A DNA stretch of 56,581 nucleotides from Chryseobacterium sp. 36-9. GTDB taxonomy: Bacteria > Bacteroidota > Bacteroidia > Flavobacteriales > Weeksellaceae. The translations under genes were made by a program, and so were the position numbers. Location of the stretch: assembly GCA_001898785.1 (NCBI GenBank), contig MKVE01000014.1:77261-133841 (forward strand). Direction: 5' to 3'. Shown piece by piece: positions 46,701 to 53,868 of the stretch; the stretch's first letter is position 1; each line of letters begins with the position of its first letter. The notes beneath the pieces are model-generated. The model was given only the letters and a program-made list of their open reading frames with translations. It was not told the DNA's origin and searched no databases.

Positions 46701-47056
46701 CCGATGTTCAGAATGCTAAGGAATTGCAACAATTTGAAAATGAACTAAAAGACCGTTTCGGAAAACTGCCGGATGAAGCCATTAATCTTCTGAAATCTGT
46801 AGAACTGAAATGGCTGGCGGCGGAAATTGGATTTGATAAGCTGGTGGTGAAGAATAAAGTGTTTCTTGGTTATTTCCCAGCGAATCCTCAGGACAAATTC
46901 TATCAAAGTGAGAAATTCAAAAAAATCATATCTTACCTCACACAAAATCCGGCAGAGGCGACGTTAAAAGAAAAGAACAACCAGCTGATGATGAGAAAAG
47001 ACAATGTGAAAAATATGGATGAAGTGAATCTGGTTTTGAATAGGATTTTGGCTTAG
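43709..47056 (+). CDS. mfd: Transcription-repair coupling factor
   Basis: Mfd pushes stalled RNA polymerase off DNA lesions and recruits UvrA. The 1115-residue protein has the UvrB-like N-terminal domains (FPATHLEPYQ, SEPGEFSVRGGIVDVF), the RNA-polymerase interaction domain (about 435-500, LKVGDYIAHIDHGIGKFMG), the RecG-like translocase with Walker A GDVGFGKTEVA, DEEHKFGV, TATPIPRTLQFSL and the TRG region (QMRGRVGRSNRKAF), and the C-terminal UvrA-masking domain. Length is normal. It seems to be transcribed alone and its leader holds a hairpin. Confidence 0.96.
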   Translation: MELKKINQNLLSDLLQKQFGNEIFSQISKHQHISVKGSAGSAVSILASELFLTQNKTILYLVDDKEDALYINAEMEDLLGKDNILYFPATHLEPYQVEKTQNANLVLRTEVINKLNSGKSPKVIVAFIGALSEKVLKKEDFKAISHQIKVGDQLDFDFVDELLNHYQFNQTDFVSEPGEFSVRGGIVDVFSFSNEKPFRITFFGNEVESIKTFDIESQLSLDKIDEFQLVSNMNFSVSGTKVSLFELLPEDSFVVSKNLYLSTKRIRDFHEKALEKFETLSKDIKHRTPDELFISEPEFQNKLIKFKTIDFSSQSFELPKIQNVELNQTQQPSFHKNFELLIQDLEEKQSQGFDTWISFSSEKQKERLESIFEELEHEIPFKSFKSELHEGFVDADNKILIYTDHQIFDRYQRYQSKNTFAKSEQLTLKDLMSLKVGDYIAHIDHGIGKFMGLVKVNNDGKIQECFKLTYKNGDLLYVSIHSLHKISKYNGPEGREIVLSKLGSPAWKSLKQKTKARVKQIAFDLIKLYAERKTAKGFQYSPDSYLQNELEASFLYEDTPDQEKATLDVKQDMEAEGVMDRLICGDVGFGKTEVAIRAAFKAATDGKQVAILVPTTILAFQHYRSFKERLKDFPVNISYMNRFRTAKQKSETKEGLKNGKIDIVIGTHQLVGKDIKFKDLGLLIIDEEHKFGVSVKDKLKTLKTDVDTLTLTATPIPRTLQFSLMAARDLSVIKTPPPNRQPVETSIIGFSEEIIRDAVSYELQRDGQVYFINNRIENLKDIAGLIQRLVPDARVITGHGQMDGKQMETNILDFMEGKYDVLVSTTIVESGVDVPNANTIFINDAQRFGMADLHQMRGRVGRSNRKAFCYLITPPFDMMTSDARKRLEAIEQFSDLGSGFQIAMKDLEIRGAGDLLGGEQSGFINEMGFETYQKMMQEALEELKDDENFENLFENEEDRNKLFKSTKEVNIDTDLELMLPDDYVSSTEERLSLYQKLADVQNAKELQQFENELKDRFGKLPDEAINLLKSVELKWLAAEIGFDKLVVKNKVFLGYFPANPQDKFYQSEKFKKIISYLTQNPAEATLKEKNNQLMMRKDNVKNMDEVNLVLNRILA

Positions 47057-47063
47057 AATTGAT

Positions 47064-47071
47064 TATATTTG
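47064..47071 (+). promoter_or_regulatory. -7 box for the toxin-antitoxin pair
   Basis: TATATTTG fits TAnnTTTG, 18 bases before the antitoxin ATG at 47090. A TTG sits 25 bases further upstream, slightly too far. Confidence 0.45.
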
Positions 47072-47089
47072 ATTAATAAAATTGGAGAG

Positions 47090-47332
47090 ATGAATACTGA
47101 TTTACAGATACAAAATAAAAAATTGGAGCTAATCCAATGGTTATCTACAATTGAAGATTTGAGTTTTCTTGAAAAGATTTCGGATTTGATATCTCGCGAA
47201 AGAAAAAAAGACTGGGCAGATAAAATTTCTGATGCCGAAAAAAAATCCATCGAAAAAGGAATTGCTCAAGCGGATGAAGGTAGATTAAATCCACATTCCA
47301 AAGCAAGAGAAATCTATGGAAAAAGGCTTTGA
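47090..47332 (+). CDS. Antitoxin of a RelE/ParE-type toxin-antitoxin pair
   Basis: An 80-residue, mostly helical, charged protein with no signal peptide. Its second half (RERKKDWADKISDAEKKSIEKGIAQADEGRLNPHSKAREIYGKRL in outline) contains the IEKGIAQADEGRLNPHSKARE segment typical of antitoxins paired with ParE-like toxins in Bacteroidetes. Its last 17 bases overlap the toxin gene, which is the usual order and coupling. A -7 box lies just upstream; the pair probably represses its own promoter, as others do, though no operator was picked out. It begins with ATG at 47090; a TTG at 47069 is in frame but unlikely. Confidence 0.82.
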   Translation: MNTDLQIQNKKLELIQWLSTIEDLSFLEKISDLISRERKKDWADKISDAEKKSIEKGIAQADEGRLNPHSKAREIYGKRL

Positions 47333-47615
47333 GATTCTATGGACGGATTTAGCTCTGGAAGAACTGGCGCAGACTGTTGAATATTTGGAACAGGAGTTTA
47401 CGGATAAGGAAATCGATAACTTGGGAAACGAGATTGAGAGAATCCTGTCTATTATCACACAAAACCCTGAAATTTTTCCTTACTCGGACAAGTATAAAAT
47501 TAGAAAGGTTGTTATACTAAAGTTTAATAGTTTATATTACAGGATCTTAAATGATAAAATCGAGATTGTTTCATTCTTTTCCAATAGACAGAATCCTGAA
47601 AAAAGAAACATATAA
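47316..47615 (+). CDS. RelE/ParE family toxin
   Basis: The 99-residue protein matches the ParE/RelE fold: FEILWTDLALEELAQTVEYLEQEF at the N-terminus, then helix, then strands with PYSDKYKIRKVVILKFNSLYYRILNDKIEIVSFFSNRQNPEK. The C-terminal SFFSNRQNPEK is the usual finish of this group. RelE types cleave mRNA on the ribosome and ParE types inhibit gyrase; I cannot say which applies. The overlap with the antitoxin gene by 17 bases marks a two-gene operon, sitting between the housekeeping genes mfd and pth. Confidence 0.85.
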   Translation: MEKGFEILWTDLALEELAQTVEYLEQEFTDKEIDNLGNEIERILSIITQNPEIFPYSDKYKIRKVVILKFNSLYYRILNDKIEIVSFFSNRQNPEKRNI

Positions 47616-47636
47616 CTTCTTTGAATTTTAAATTTT

Positions 47637-48629
47637 ATGAATGTTTGGTACGTTAATCTGGTGGAAAGAAAATTTATTCAGTTAACTTTCATAATTTTTA
47701 GCTACCTCTGTAATGCCCAAACCCTAAAATACCATTATGATAAAGAAATGACCTTTTTCAGTGAGGTGGATAATAAGGCTGGTATTTCAGTAAAATTCAA
47801 TTCTAAAGACAAATCGGTTCCTGTTTATTCGATAAGTTACAATTCTGAGAAGAAATATATTAGAAATACAATTAATTTCTATTATGCCTATCGGAAAAAT
47901 ATCTACAGAATGGATGGTGTTTTATACAACAAAAAGTATGTTTCAGCCAACGGCTTCAGAACTTATAGTGCTTCGTCGCCAATTCGATATTTTAAAAAAG
48001 CATCCGATACGTTGTATGATTACAAATCGTATAAAAATCTTGAGAAAAGAATCGCAACAGATAAAGACGGAACCAAAATAGAACTGTTTGTCGCTAATCT
48101 CAAAGATGGAATCGATTATTCTGAAGCAGCATTGTTTTATCTCTCGGAACATTATGGGATTTCACCAGGCTTAGGAAAAGGAGAGGTTGTGGTCTATGCC
48201 AATTATATTTTTAATAATAATTACAGTTCGGCAAATTTTGTACAGCTTAGTGATATTAATGAGGATGTCTATTTCAATAAAGAACAAATCGAATCTCTCA
48301 TTGATGACCAATACAACGAATTTTCCAAGAGAATAATGCCTGTTAAAAATCCGGCTTATTGTTCTGTGACATCATTTGGTAATAATGTAGATGAGAAAAC
48401 AAGGGAAGAAATACAAAGTTTTTTATCCGAAATGTGTGAGTATTTCGAATTGTGGAGCAAATATGAAACGAACGATCAGTTCAAAAAATATTACTATTCT
48501 GAGGCCAACAGAAGAGTAGAAATCTATAAGAATAATGGTGAACTGAATGAGAAGCAGTTGAAAGTTTATATTGATGAACTCAGTCAACTTAAGAGCCTGA
48601 ATTCCGAAGAAAAATTTGATTCTAACTAA
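47637..48629 (+). CDS. Exported protein of unknown function
   Basis: The 330-residue product has a signal peptide (IQLTFIIFSYLCNAQ, cut likely before Gln28) and no further membrane segment. The mature chain is rich in Tyr, Asn and Lys with mixed strands in the first 200 residues and a helical, charged C-terminal part (EEIQSFLSEMCEYFELW and after). I recognise no domain. It follows the toxin gene by 21 bases but is likely independent in function. Base composition is AT-rich compared with mfd, as is the next gene, which suggests a variable patch between mfd and pth. Confidence 0.65.
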   Translation: MNVWYVNLVERKFIQLTFIIFSYLCNAQTLKYHYDKEMTFFSEVDNKAGISVKFNSKDKSVPVYSISYNSEKKYIRNTINFYYAYRKNIYRMDGVLYNKKYVSANGFRTYSASSPIRYFKKASDTLYDYKSYKNLEKRIATDKDGTKIELFVANLKDGIDYSEAALFYLSEHYGISPGLGKGEVVVYANYIFNNNYSSANFVQLSDINEDVYFNKEQIESLIDDQYNEFSKRIMPVKNPAYCSVTSFGNNVDEKTREEIQSFLSEMCEYFELWSKYETNDQFKKYYYSEANRRVEIYKNNGELNEKQLKVYIDELSQLKSLNSEEKFDSN

Positions 48630-48675
48630 ATAATTCCTGACCCCAAAAATTACCTGAACATTTATTTTAAAAAAT

Positions 48676-48683
48676 TAACTTTG
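48676..48683 (+). promoter_or_regulatory. -7 box for the 48702 lipoprotein gene
   Basis: TAACTTTG fits TAnnTTTG, 18 bases before the ATG at 48702. Confidence 0.45.
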
Positions 48684-48701
48684 CAAACACAAAACAAAAC
48701 A

Positions 48702-49595
48702 ATGAAAAATATACTTTATTATATATTCGGATTATTTATTATCGCATCTTGCACACCGAATCAGGACGAGAACGGTGATCTTTTGAAAGGTGTAGATTAT
48801 GACACTACTACTAATACTGGAAGTAGTAATGGTGGGTCAACTGTAAATAAGTTATTGAAGAAAGCTACTGTTGATGATGATGGCGATGTTACAATCTATA
48901 CTTATTTATACGATACTAATAAAAGATTAACAAGCATAACAACTGATAATAACAGTATCAAGATAAATATTACTTATCAATCATCAGGAAATATTTCAAA
49001 AATTGTCAGAACAGATAATAGTTCAGGTCAAATTGAGACTGAAGAAATAGTGCCAACTTACACTAACAATCAAATTACAAAGCTAAACGTAGTACATACG
49101 GAAAGTAGCGGGTCTATTAAAAGTGTTGCTAATTTGACTTATGCGTCTAATGGATGGCCTTCTGCAGTGAACGAAGACATCTATAGTGAAGATAACACAA
49201 AAGTTGTTGCTAATTTTGTATCTAATTTTTCTTATACTGGAAATAATATATCAAAATGGCATTTCAAATCAAGTTTTAAGGTAGGTCTGCCAGTGCCGGT
49301 ATTTGATTTTTTGCAAGAGATGGAATTGACTGTTAATCTGTCTGATTATGATAGTAAAATCAATCCTTATAATCTGTTACCAAAAGATTATTTAATTTCG
49401 ACAATTCATGCAGAAGCCGATGTCAGCAGTATTACAGGCTTTGCAAAAAATAATTCTAAGAAAGCAAATGTTGTATTTGTTCTCAGTGGTACACCATTCG
49501 CAGATAATCAGACAATGTCTTATACCTATGATAAAGACGGATACCCAACTTCTGTAAGTTCAACAGATATACTTACCAAATTTGAATATCAGTAA
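48702..49595 (+). CDS. Lipoprotein with YD-repeat-like strands
   Basis: The 297-residue protein has a lipoprotein signal with lipobox IASC (Cys17) and then a Thr/Ser/Gly-rich linker. The body carries repeated motifs such as YTYLYDTNKRLTSITTDN, NISYTGNNISKWHF-like FSYTGNNISKW and MSYTYDKDGYPTSVSS, the strand pattern of short YD-type repeats found in DUF4595-like Bacteroidetes proteins. It is likely on the cell surface. Function unknown. pth begins 3 bases after its stop, so the two share at least part of a transcript. Confidence 0.72.
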   Translation: MKNILYYIFGLFIIASCTPNQDENGDLLKGVDYDTTTNTGSSNGGSTVNKLLKKATVDDDGDVTIYTYLYDTNKRLTSITTDNNSIKINITYQSSGNISKIVRTDNSSGQIETEEIVPTYTNNQITKLNVVHTESSGSIKSVANLTYASNGWPSAVNEDIYSEDNTKVVANFVSNFSYTGNNISKWHFKSSFKVGLPVPVFDFLQEMELTVNLSDYDSKINPYNLLPKDYLISTIHAEADVSSITGFAKNNSKKANVVFVLSGTPFADNQTMSYTYDKDGYPTSVSSTDILTKFEYQ

Positions 49596-49598
49596 TTT

Positions 49599-50162
49599 AT
49601 GAAATATCTTATTGTCGGCATCGGGAACAAAGGTGAAGAGTATGCTGAAACCCGACATAATATCGGTTTCAAAGTCGCTGAAAAGATCGCTGAAAAAATA
49701 GAAGCACCTTTCAAATCTTCTAATTTCGGACTTTTGGCTGAGGGTAAATATAAAGGCAGAAAAGTCTTTATCCTAAAACCTGACACTTACGTGAATCTTT
49801 CCGGAAACGCCGTTAAATTCTGGATGCAGAAGGAAAACATTCCGCTGGAAAACATCCTGATTATTACCGATGATCTGGCTCTGCCTTTCGGTTCTCTGAG
49901 AATGAAAATGAAAGGTTCTGATGCCGGTCATAACGGACTGAAAAGCATCCAGGCCCAACTCAATACTCAGAACTATCCAAGATTGAGATTTGGTATTTCT
50001 GCAGATTTCTCGGAAGGGAAGCAAGCGGATTACGTTCTCGGAAAATGGAACGAAGAGGAATATGAAAAATTGCCGGAAAGAATTGAAAAATTTGCCCAGG
50101 CGGCTTTATCTTTTGTGTTTGCCGGTGTTCAGAATACGATGACAGCTTACAACGGAAAATAA
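49599..50162 (+). CDS. pth: Peptidyl-tRNA hydrolase
   Basis: Pth releases peptides from prematurely dropped peptidyl-tRNAs. The 187-residue length is normal. Catalytic His20 is in ETRHNIGFKVA, and the substrate-binding residues are in KPDTYVNLSG (Asn), DDLALPFG (Asp) and GHNGLKSI (Asn). It lies 3 bases after an AT-rich lipoprotein gene and likely relies partly on read-through from it, an unusual setting for an essential gene. Confidence 0.95.
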   Translation: MKYLIVGIGNKGEEYAETRHNIGFKVAEKIAEKIEAPFKSSNFGLLAEGKYKGRKVFILKPDTYVNLSGNAVKFWMQKENIPLENILIITDDLALPFGSLRMKMKGSDAGHNGLKSIQAQLNTQNYPRLRFGISADFSEGKQADYVLGKWNEEEYEKLPERIEKFAQAALSFVFAGVQNTMTAYNGK

Positions 50163-50193
50163 GCAAGCCGGATAAATAAATTACCCGGCCTGC
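50163..50193 (-). terminator. Probable terminator of the 50224 carbonic anhydrase gene
   Basis: GCAAGCCGG and CCGGCCTGC pair with one A-C mismatch on the plus strand; on the minus strand this becomes a G-U pair and the stem is followed by TTATTTT. It lies 30 bases after the stop at 50224 and directly after pth. Confidence 0.6.
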
Positions 50194-50223
50194 TACCCTA
50201 ATTGTATGAAGAAAAAATGTTTT

Positions 50224-50859
50224 CTATATCCAGGTTACAACGCCGGTTTCAACGTCATAATTTGCGCCAACGATTTTGATTTTACCTTCGTCTTCCAGCC
50301 TTTTCAATGTTGAGCTTTGTTGACGGATGTCTTCTATGGCAGATTTTACATTGTGATGATTCAGTCTTTCCAAAAGATCCTCGTTTTTAGATGAACGTTC
50401 TTCTCCATCTTTAATAATATTTTTGATGATTGGATCAAAATGTCCGATCAAATGATTCAGGTTATCCATTCCCATTCCTTCTATTGCTGCCGCATCCAGA
50501 CCACCCTTCAAGGCACCGCACTTTGAGTGTCCAAGAACTACAACTAATTTTGAACCGGCCACATTACAGCCAAATTCCATGGAACCAAGAATATCCTGAT
50601 TCACAAAATTCCCTGCAATTCTTACACTGAAGATATCTCCAAGGCCTTGATCAAAAATCAACTCAGCAGAAGTGCGGCTGTCGATACAACTCAAAATAAC
50701 GGCAAAAGGCCATTGTCCTTCACGTGTTGCATTCACTTGTGCCAGAAGATCTCTGTTTGCTTTCAGGTTGTTAACGAATCTTGCATTACCTTCTTTAAGG
50801 ATTTCCAATGCTTTTTCCGGTGTAATGGTTGCCTGCGTTTCTGATGTATGTGCTTTCAT
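50224..50859 (-). CDS. Beta-carbonic anhydrase (second copy)
   Basis: It interconverts CO2 and bicarbonate. The zinc ligands are Cys58, His111 and Cys114 (LSCIDSR and GHSKCGALKGG) with the Asp60-Arg62 dyad, so the active site is complete. At 211 residues it resembles the longer beta class with a C-terminal extension (KIVGANYDVETGVVTW). No signal peptide is present, so it is cytoplasmic. It is the last gene of a run that contains the SulP transporter (63 bases upstream) and another carbonic anhydrase, which points to bicarbonate uptake and pH or carbon balance. Confidence 0.93.
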   Translation of the reverse strand: MKAHTSETQATITPEKALEILKEGNARFVNNLKANRDLLAQVNATREGQWPFAVILSCIDSRTSAELIFDQGLGDIFSVRIAGNFVNQDILGSMEFGCNVAGSKLVVVLGHSKCGALKGGLDAAAIEGMGMDNLNHLIGHFDPIIKNIIKDGEERSSKNEDLLERLNHHNVKSAIEDIRQQSSTLKRLEDEGKIKIVGANYDVETGVVTWI

Positions 50860-50922
50860 ATTTTTAAAATTGTTTTAAGTATGTGTTTTTTGATTGTTAA
50901 AATTTAATAATAAATAATTTAA

Positions 50923-52518
50923 TTACATTGCTCTTTTGTGGTTAACCACAACATGAGAATCCTGGTCACTCGCATAATCTCTGTATGACGTTTTGAATCC
51001 TGCCAGTTCTACTTCTATATCTTCCTCTTTTGCTCTTACATTGGCAAAATCCTGAATCATTTCCAATACATCCGTCGTTATATAGGAAGTTGTCCTGGCA
51101 TCGATAATTACTTTTGAACCAGGCTTGATATTCTTCAAAGTTTTTTTGATGGCTGCTTTATTCAGAAAAGAGACCTCTTCTGCCAATTTGATCGTGATCT
51201 CATCAGCATCGTTCAGTGTTTCTCTACTGAGGTAATAGGCCCGCTTCATATTACCCTGTAAAATATAGATAATTGAAATTAATAATCCAATTCCCACGCC
51301 CTTTAAAAGGTCTGTCGCTACAACAGCCACAACAGTTGCTACAAAAGGAATAAACTGATACTTCCCATTGTGCCAAAAATGCTTGAAAGTTGCCGGCTTT
51401 GCCAATTTATAGCCAACTAAAATCAATACTGCGGCTAATGTCGCCAACGGAATCATATTCAATATGACAGGAATGGTTAGAACACAGATCAATAAAAGAA
51501 CACCGTGGATGATTGCCGATAATTTGGATGTTGCGCCTGCATTGGCATTAGCAGAACTTCTTACAACGACCGATGTCATTGGTAATCCGCCAATGAACGA
51601 ACTTATCAGATTGCCGATTCCCTGTGCTTTAAGCTCCAGGTTGGTATCTGTAATTCTTCTTCTTACGTCCAGTCTGTCCGACGCTTCTATACAAAGTAGT
51701 GTTTCAATTGATGCTACGATAGCAATCGTTGCGCCGGTGACCCACACTTTTGGATTGGTGAATCCTGCAAAATCAGGAAAAGTGATCATATTCTTGAACT
51801 CATCCAAAGTGGTCGGAACAGGAAGTGTTACCAGATGCTCTGGGGAAATGGCTAATGAACTTCCCGATAATTTGAAAAATTCATTAATCAGGATTCCGGC
51901 AATTACTGCTACTAGTGCTCCGGGTAATAATTTCATTCTTTTCAATGCTGCAATATTATCCCAGGCTAACAAAATTCCCATTGAAATTAATGTTATAATG
52001 ACAGCTCCCGGATGTATCGCCGCGAATAATTCTGAAAAATAATTAATGTTAAATCCATTATCGAATAACGACTGATGCCCTTCATAATCTTTATCAAAGC
52101 CTACCGCGTGAGAAATCTGCTTAAGAATGATGATGATTCCGATCCCGGCTAACATCCCTTCGATCACATTGTTCGGGAAATAATTGGAGATACTTCCTGC
52201 ACGGATAAAACCCAGGATCAACTGGATGACTCCGGCAATAATCCCGGCACAAAGAAATAATTCGAATGCACCAATATCGGTAATCGCTACCAAAATAATA
52301 GCTGTAAGACCGGCTGCCGGCCCAGAAACTGAGATGTTGGAATTGCTGATCGCGCCCACTACAATACCTCCAACAATACCTGCAAGGATACCGGATAAAG
52401 GAGGCGCTCCGGATGCCAGTGCAATGCCTAAACATAATGGTAATGCAACTAAAAATACTACAAGACCAGACGGAAAGTTCTCTTTGATTCCTCCAAACAA
52501 AGATTGTGACTTTTTCAT
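50923..52518 (-). CDS. SulP family anion transporter with STAS domain, probable bicarbonate uptake
   Basis: The 531-residue protein has 12-14 hydrophobic segments with the SulP signature near the N-terminus (GIKENFPSGLVVFLVALPLCLGIALASGAPP in outline) and a C-terminal cytoplasmic STAS domain (about 440-520; VIIDARTTSYITTDVLEMI). SulP proteins carry sulfate, bicarbonate or other anions. Two carbonic anhydrase genes around it favour bicarbonate, as in BicA-type transporters. This is inference from context; the sequence alone does not fix the anion. The 183-base upstream gap holds direct repeats that could be a regulator site. Confidence 0.9.
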   Translation of the reverse strand: MKKSQSLFGGIKENFPSGLVVFLVALPLCLGIALASGAPPLSGILAGIVGGIVVGAISNSNISVSGPAAGLTAIILVAITDIGAFELFLCAGIIAGVIQLILGFIRAGSISNYFPNNVIEGMLAGIGIIIILKQISHAVGFDKDYEGHQSLFDNGFNINYFSELFAAIHPGAVIITLISMGILLAWDNIAALKRMKLLPGALVAVIAGILINEFFKLSGSSLAISPEHLVTLPVPTTLDEFKNMITFPDFAGFTNPKVWVTGATIAIVASIETLLCIEASDRLDVRRRITDTNLELKAQGIGNLISSFIGGLPMTSVVVRSSANANAGATSKLSAIIHGVLLLICVLTIPVILNMIPLATLAAVLILVGYKLAKPATFKHFWHNGKYQFIPFVATVVAVVATDLLKGVGIGLLISIIYILQGNMKRAYYLSRETLNDADEITIKLAEEVSFLNKAAIKKTLKNIKPGSKVIIDARTTSYITTDVLEMIQDFANVRAKEEDIEVELAGFKTSYRDYASDQDSHVVVNHKRAM

Positions 52519-52588
52519 AAGAAAATAATAAGTTTGACTGATGTCATCACCTGACCTAAAGGTAACTACATCAATGTAAATAACAGAT

Positions 52589-52614
52589 GTGATTGATAAT
52601 CAATAGTGATTGAT
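52589..52614. promoter_or_regulatory. Direct repeats with central palindrome upstream of SulP gene, candidate operator
   Basis: GTGATTGAT occurs twice, at 52589-52597 and 52606-52614, 17 bases apart. Between and overlapping them is the palindrome ATTGATAATCAAT (52592-52604). The cluster lies 71 bases upstream of the SulP start, a position suited to a regulator. No regulator gene is adjacent. Confidence 0.4.
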
Positions 52615-52701
52615 TAAGACGATGTCAGGAAACGGCAAGTGCTATCCGCTGTGTGATTACAGCCAATGCCAAGCGTTTTCTGAGAAAACAGAAAATGTTA
52701 T

Positions 52702-52998
52702 TTATGCTTCCGGAGGTGGAGAGAATATGCTGAGAGACGGCGGGAAATATAGAGTTGATTCCCAGTTGACCGTAATTTTTCTATGGGTGTCAGCTTCATA
52801 AAACTTCAGGAAATCATGGATGTCCATCGTTTTAGGAATGGTTTTTTCGTAGATAACGATTGTGTTGCTGGAGTGCGTCTCTTCTTCACTGATTACAACA
52901 TTGGTTCTCGGCAGTTCCCAACCGAACATTGCGGCTAATCCCGGAAGAGCCGTAAAGTTGAGAAAGATCGTTAATGTTATAATACTCCAGTACTTCAT
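52702..52998 (-). CDS. Small membrane-anchored or secreted protein between carbonic anhydrase and SulP genes
   Basis: A 98-residue protein starting MKYWSIITLTIFLNFTALPGLAAMFGWELP in outline: a single hydrophobic N-terminal helix that could be a signal peptide or anchor. The rest is a soluble acidic then Pro-rich tail (FPPSLSIFSPPPEA). No family recognised. It begins 14 bases after the stop of the first carbonic anhydrase on the same strand, and could be an accessory of the bicarbonate module. The frame stays open to 53037 within the carbonic anhydrase gene, but the ATG at 52998 gives the signal helix. Confidence 0.65.
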   Translation of the reverse strand: MKYWSIITLTIFLNFTALPGLAAMFGWELPRTNVVISEEETHSSNTIVIYEKTIPKTMDIHDFLKFYEADTHRKITVNWESTLYFPPSLSIFSPPPEA

Positions 52999-53012
52999 AA
53001 TATTTGATGTGC

Positions 53013-53678
53013 CTATTTTTTTCTGCTCATCACCCAATCAGAATCTGTCAGGTTGTAGATCTTCTGAATGTCTTTTAATATGTTTTCAAAATCGATTTCG
53101 AGATCGATTATTTTTCCTGATCTCAGGTCGAAAACCCAGCCGTGGACGACCGGAAATTCTTCCAAGATATAACGTTCCTGTACGCAAGCCATTTTGATGA
53201 CATTGATGCATTGTTCCTGGACATTCAGTTCCACCAGGCGGTCATATCTTTTGTCTTCATCTTCAATAGCGTCTAGCTCTGCCTGATGCAGCCTGTACAC
53301 ATCCCGGATATTTCTCAGCCAGGGATTCAGAAGCCCGAGATCCTGTGATGTCATTGCTGCTTTTACACCGCCACAGTTATAATGGCCACATACTATAATG
53401 TGCTTTACTTTCAGATGTTCCACAGCGTACTGAATCACCGCTGTTGAGCTCATATCCAAAGTGTTAATGACATTGGCTACATTTCTGTGAACAAAAACCT
53501 CGCCCGGTTCCGCTCCCATCATATCTTCTGCCGTTACCCGGCTGTCGGAACATCCGATGTAGAGATATTCGGGATTTTGAGTTTGAGCAAGCTGGTGAAA
53601 ATATTCCGGGTTGCCGGAAATCTTGGATTCAACCCACTTCTTGTTGTTCTCGAAAATAGCTTCGTATGACTTTGCCAT
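53013..53678 (-). CDS. can: Beta-carbonic anhydrase
   Basis: A 221-residue enzyme of the E. coli Can type. Zinc ligands Cys43, His99 and Cys102 (IGCSDSR and CGHYNCGG) and the Asp45-Arg47 dyad are all present; MGAEPGEVFVHRNVAN is the usual following segment. No signal peptide, so cytoplasmic. It leads the minus-strand run small protein > SulP > second carbonic anhydrase; the two carbonic anhydrases are only distantly alike, so they are not a recent duplication. A -7-like TATTTTTG lies at 53752-53759 on the minus strand. Confidence 0.94.
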   Translation of the reverse strand: MAKSYEAIFENNKKWVESKISGNPEYFHQLAQTQNPEYLYIGCSDSRVTAEDMMGAEPGEVFVHRNVANVINTLDMSSTAVIQYAVEHLKVKHIIVCGHYNCGGVKAAMTSQDLGLLNPWLRNIRDVYRLHQAELDAIEDEDKRYDRLVELNVQEQCINVIKMACVQERYILEEFPVVHGWVFDLRSGKIIDLEIDFENILKDIQKIYNLTDSDWVMSRKK

Positions 53679-53751
53679 TTAAACTTGGTTTGTAAATTAT
53701 TTATTTCGTTGAAATCATTTTCAATTTCAATAGATCGAATCAATAATAATG

Positions 53752-53759
53752 CAAAAATA
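53752..53759 (-). promoter_or_regulatory. -7 box upstream of can
   Basis: TATTTTTG on the minus strand fits TAnnTTTG, 73 bases before the start codon at 53678; no -33 TTG at the right distance. Confidence 0.4.
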
Positions 53760-53832
53760 AAAGTTTACAGTGTAAAAAACTAATATTTAACAAACTTTTA
53801 ATATTAGGACTTTTTCTTCTGACTTTAAAATA

Positions 53833-53860
53833 ATCAGCCGTAAGAATTATCACGGCTGAT
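53833..53860 (-). terminator. Probable terminator of the DUF6266 gene
   Basis: ATCAGCCGT and ACGGCTGAT form a perfect 9-base stem with a 10-base loop, followed on the minus strand by ATTATTTT. It is 9 bases beyond the stop at 53869. Confidence 0.75.
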
Positions 53861-53868
53861 CATTTGTT

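Noticed and set aside
52610-52801. A 63-codon plus-strand frame with several cysteines
   Set aside because: It runs antisense into the small protein gene at 52702-52998 and has no codon bias or family match.
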